Assembly (NCBI RefSeq): GCF_040819555.1
Contig: NZ_CP161920.1
Span: 1,673,001 to 1,737,000 of the forward strand
Direction of reading: 5' to 3'
Origin: Nitratireductor sp. GISD-1A_MAKvit
GTDB lineage: Bacteria > Pseudomonadota > Alphaproteobacteria > Rhizobiales > Rhizobiaceae
DNA: 64,000 bases
The notes under the pieces were generated by a model. It searched no databases. It was given only the letters and a program-made list of their open reading frames with translations, and was not told where the DNA came from. This document shows positions 62,801 to 64,000 of the stretch, piece by piece. A program made the position numbers and the translations under genes. Position 1 is the first letter of the stretch. Every line of letters starts with the position of its first letter.

Positions 62801-63466
62801 TGACAGGATCGGCGACAGATAGGCATCCACAACCGTTGTGTCGCCACGCCCCACCAGCTTGATGAGCGGCGAGGTCTCGTGGCTGACGGAGACCTGCGAG
62901 AAACCGGAGTCGCGGCAAAGGCTTGCAGCGGCTTTCTCATGTTCCGGGAATTTCCAGGCATGCATGAAAACGATGGCGACCGCGTCGATGCCGTCAGACC
63001 TGGCCGCCTCGATCTCGCCTTTCACGGCGTCGAGATCGAGTTGCGTTTCCACCGTGCCATCGACCCTGCGGCGTTCCGGCACCTCGATCACGCGCTCATA
63101 GAGCTGTTCGGGAAGGAGGATTTCCTTGGCGAAGATGTCGGGCCGCGCCTGATAGGCGATTTTCAGCGCATCCCGAAAGCCTCTGGTGATGAGAAGCGCC
63201 ACGCGATCGCCCTTGCGCTCCAGAAGAGCGTTGGTGGCAACCGTCGTGCCCATTTTCACATCGCCGATCAGATGCGAGGGCATGGGCTCGCCCTTCTTGA
63301 CGCCCAGATGATCGCGAATGCCCTGTATGCCGGCATCGGCATAGGCCTCCGGATTTTCAGAAAGCAGCTTGCGGGCATGGAGCCCGCCATGGGGGTCGCG
63401 GCCGATGACGTCGGTGAATGTGCCGCCGCGGTCGATCCAGAAATCCCATTTCCCTGCTGTCATCAT
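59836..63466 (-). pseudogene. Hydantoinase/5-oxoprolinase, fused A and B domains, frameshifted by one extra base
   Basis: From the ATG at 63466, after AAGGAAGTG. The HyuA half has [37 protein letters not shown] sequence and [15 protein letters not shown]. It reads to [12 protein letters not shown] and is then lost. Removing one base from CCCC at 61761-61764 gives [21 protein letters not shown], and the HyuB half follows: [56 protein letters not shown], ending TPTAGGFGRA. The restored length is about 1,209 residues, the usual size of fused ATP-dependent 5-oxoprolinases. Substrate is 5-oxoproline or a hydantoin. It is divergent from a TRAP binding-protein gene that may import that substrate. 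Confidence 0.88.
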
Positions 63467-63506
63467 CACTTCCTTCGCATTATCCTTGCCAAGAGGAGAA
63501 CCATGT

Positions 63507-63547
63507 CTCGGATAAAACGTCAATAATTTATTGACATATTATCTGAG
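63507..63547. promoter_or_regulatory. Nested palindrome between oxoprolinase and the TRAP transporter gene
   Basis: The inner palindrome TCAATAATTTATTGA (63520-63534) is perfect around one central base. Outer arms CTCGGATAA (63507) and TTATCTGAG (63539) pair 8 of 9 and share the same centre, 63527. It lies in the 155-base divergent region and is a likely operator for both directions. The regulator is not in the window. Confidence 0.6.
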
Positions 63548-63621
63548 TGTGCAACGCTGATCATATTGCAATAAGAATGGCGGGAAACGCCTCCTTTGCG
63601 TCACACAATGGGAGACTTGAT

Positions 63622-64000
63622 ATGCATCATTCCACGAAATTCGCTCTGGCTGCCGCTGCGCTTGCCTTTGCAACTACGGCATCTACTGCGGCATCTGCCC
63701 AGACCAGGTGGGACATGCCGGTGCCTTATGGCGACACCAATTTCCACACGCAGAACATCGTCCAGTTCGCCGAGGATGTGAAAGCCGCCACCGATGGCGG
63801 GCTGGAAATCACCGTTCATTCGAGCGGGTCGCTCTTCAAACACCCCGACATCAAGAATGCCGTGCGTCAGGGGCTGGCCCAGATCGGCGAGGTTCTGGGG
63901 TCTCGTCTTTCCAATGAAGACCCAATCTACGAGGTGGATTCCATCCCTTTCCTGGCCACCAGCTACGATGACGCGAAGAAACTCTATGACGCGTCGAAGG
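63622..64000 (+). CDS. TRAP transporter substrate-binding protein, DctP-like (3' partial)
   Basis: From the ATG at 63622, after GGGAGAC, the frame stays open to the right edge. Signal peptide KFALAAAALAFATTASTAASAQ. The mature part RWDMPVPYGDTNFHTQNIVQFAEDVKAATDGGLEITVHSSGSLFKHPDIKNAVRQGLAQIGEVLGS is the DctP fold: organic-solute binding with a C-terminal helix expected beyond the edge. TRAP binding proteins deliver carboxylates to a membrane DctQM pair. It is divergent from the oxoprolinase, so 5-oxoproline or a related acid is a reasonable ligand guess. Confidence 0.85.
   Translation, partial: MHHSTKFALAAAALAFATTASTAASAQTRWDMPVPYGDTNFHTQNIVQFAEDVKAATDGGLEITVHSSGSLFKHPDIKNAVRQGLAQIGEVLGSRLSNEDPIYEVDSIPFLATSYDDAKKLYDASK

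Overview
The window looks like a chromosomal stretch of a GC-rich alphaproteobacterium, most likely a Hyphomicrobiales member of Phyllobacteriaceae type. The signs are SahR-metF, btaAB betaine-lipid genes, a RutR-like regulator with a reductive pyrimidine pathway, pca and paa aromatic pathways, and a NuoE-like tail on an ABC ATPase. This placement rests on remembered family signatures and was not checked by a search. I saw no tRNA, rRNA, CRISPR array or insertion sequence.

Layout. 0-1.5 kb: end of an oligopeptide ABC ATPase fused to a helix-hairpin-helix domain. 1.5-2.5: secreted SH3/crystallin-fold protein. 2.7-5.4: preT-preA (dihydropyrimidine dehydrogenase). 5.5-7.6: Rrf2 regulator, AhpD-like protein, DMT exporter. 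7.6-14.3: phenylacetate genes paaX, tetR, paaK, paaI facing P450-paaZ across a palindromic operator. 14.4-19.5: pobA-pcaCHGB operon with divergent pobR. 19.5-28.6: an ABC transporter, dihydropyrimidinase, carbamoyl-amino-acid amidohydrolase, cupin and aminotransferase, opposite a rutR-like gene with a RutR-type box. This completes the uracil/thymine to beta-alanine route begun by preTA. 28.8-32.0: four toxin-immunity modules in successive states of decay. 32.1-34.9: a small conserved protein, creA, and an RsbQ/PAS-histidine-kinase pair. 35.2-39.4: thioesterase and paaABCDE. 39.6-47.9: nucleotidyltransferase, TPP enzyme with CoA-transferase, lipase, ettA, KAS III, DUF2293-like protein. 47.9-51.2: sahR-metF, a 28-residue membrane microprotein, a DMT transporter. 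51.2-54.1: ornithine decarboxylase with a probable leader peptide, and a cation/proton antiporter. 54.1-57.6: two peptidoglycan hydrolases and a serine hydrolase. 57.7-59.7: a long inverted repeat and btaB-btaA. 59.8-64.0: a fused oxoprolinase/hydantoinase divergent from a TRAP transporter binding protein.

Together the genes describe a catabolic generalist that uses phenylacetate (epoxidation and ring hydrolysis), 4-hydroxybenzoate/protocatechuate and pyrimidines. The lower paa genes (paaF, G, H, J), pcaD and the rest of the beta-ketoadipate route are not in the window.

The most striking hidden feature concerns reading frames. Nine otherwise well-preserved genes (rrf2, paaI, pcaC, an ABC permease, two toxins, rsbQ, paaB, oxoprolinase) each carry one extra G/C, and in every case the extra base lies in or directly beside a GGCC tetranucleotide. 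This points to a sequence-specific sequencing or base-calling artefact, possibly caused by GGCC methylation, more than to nine real mutations. I therefore describe these genes as single frameshifted loci and give both the observed and the restored reading.
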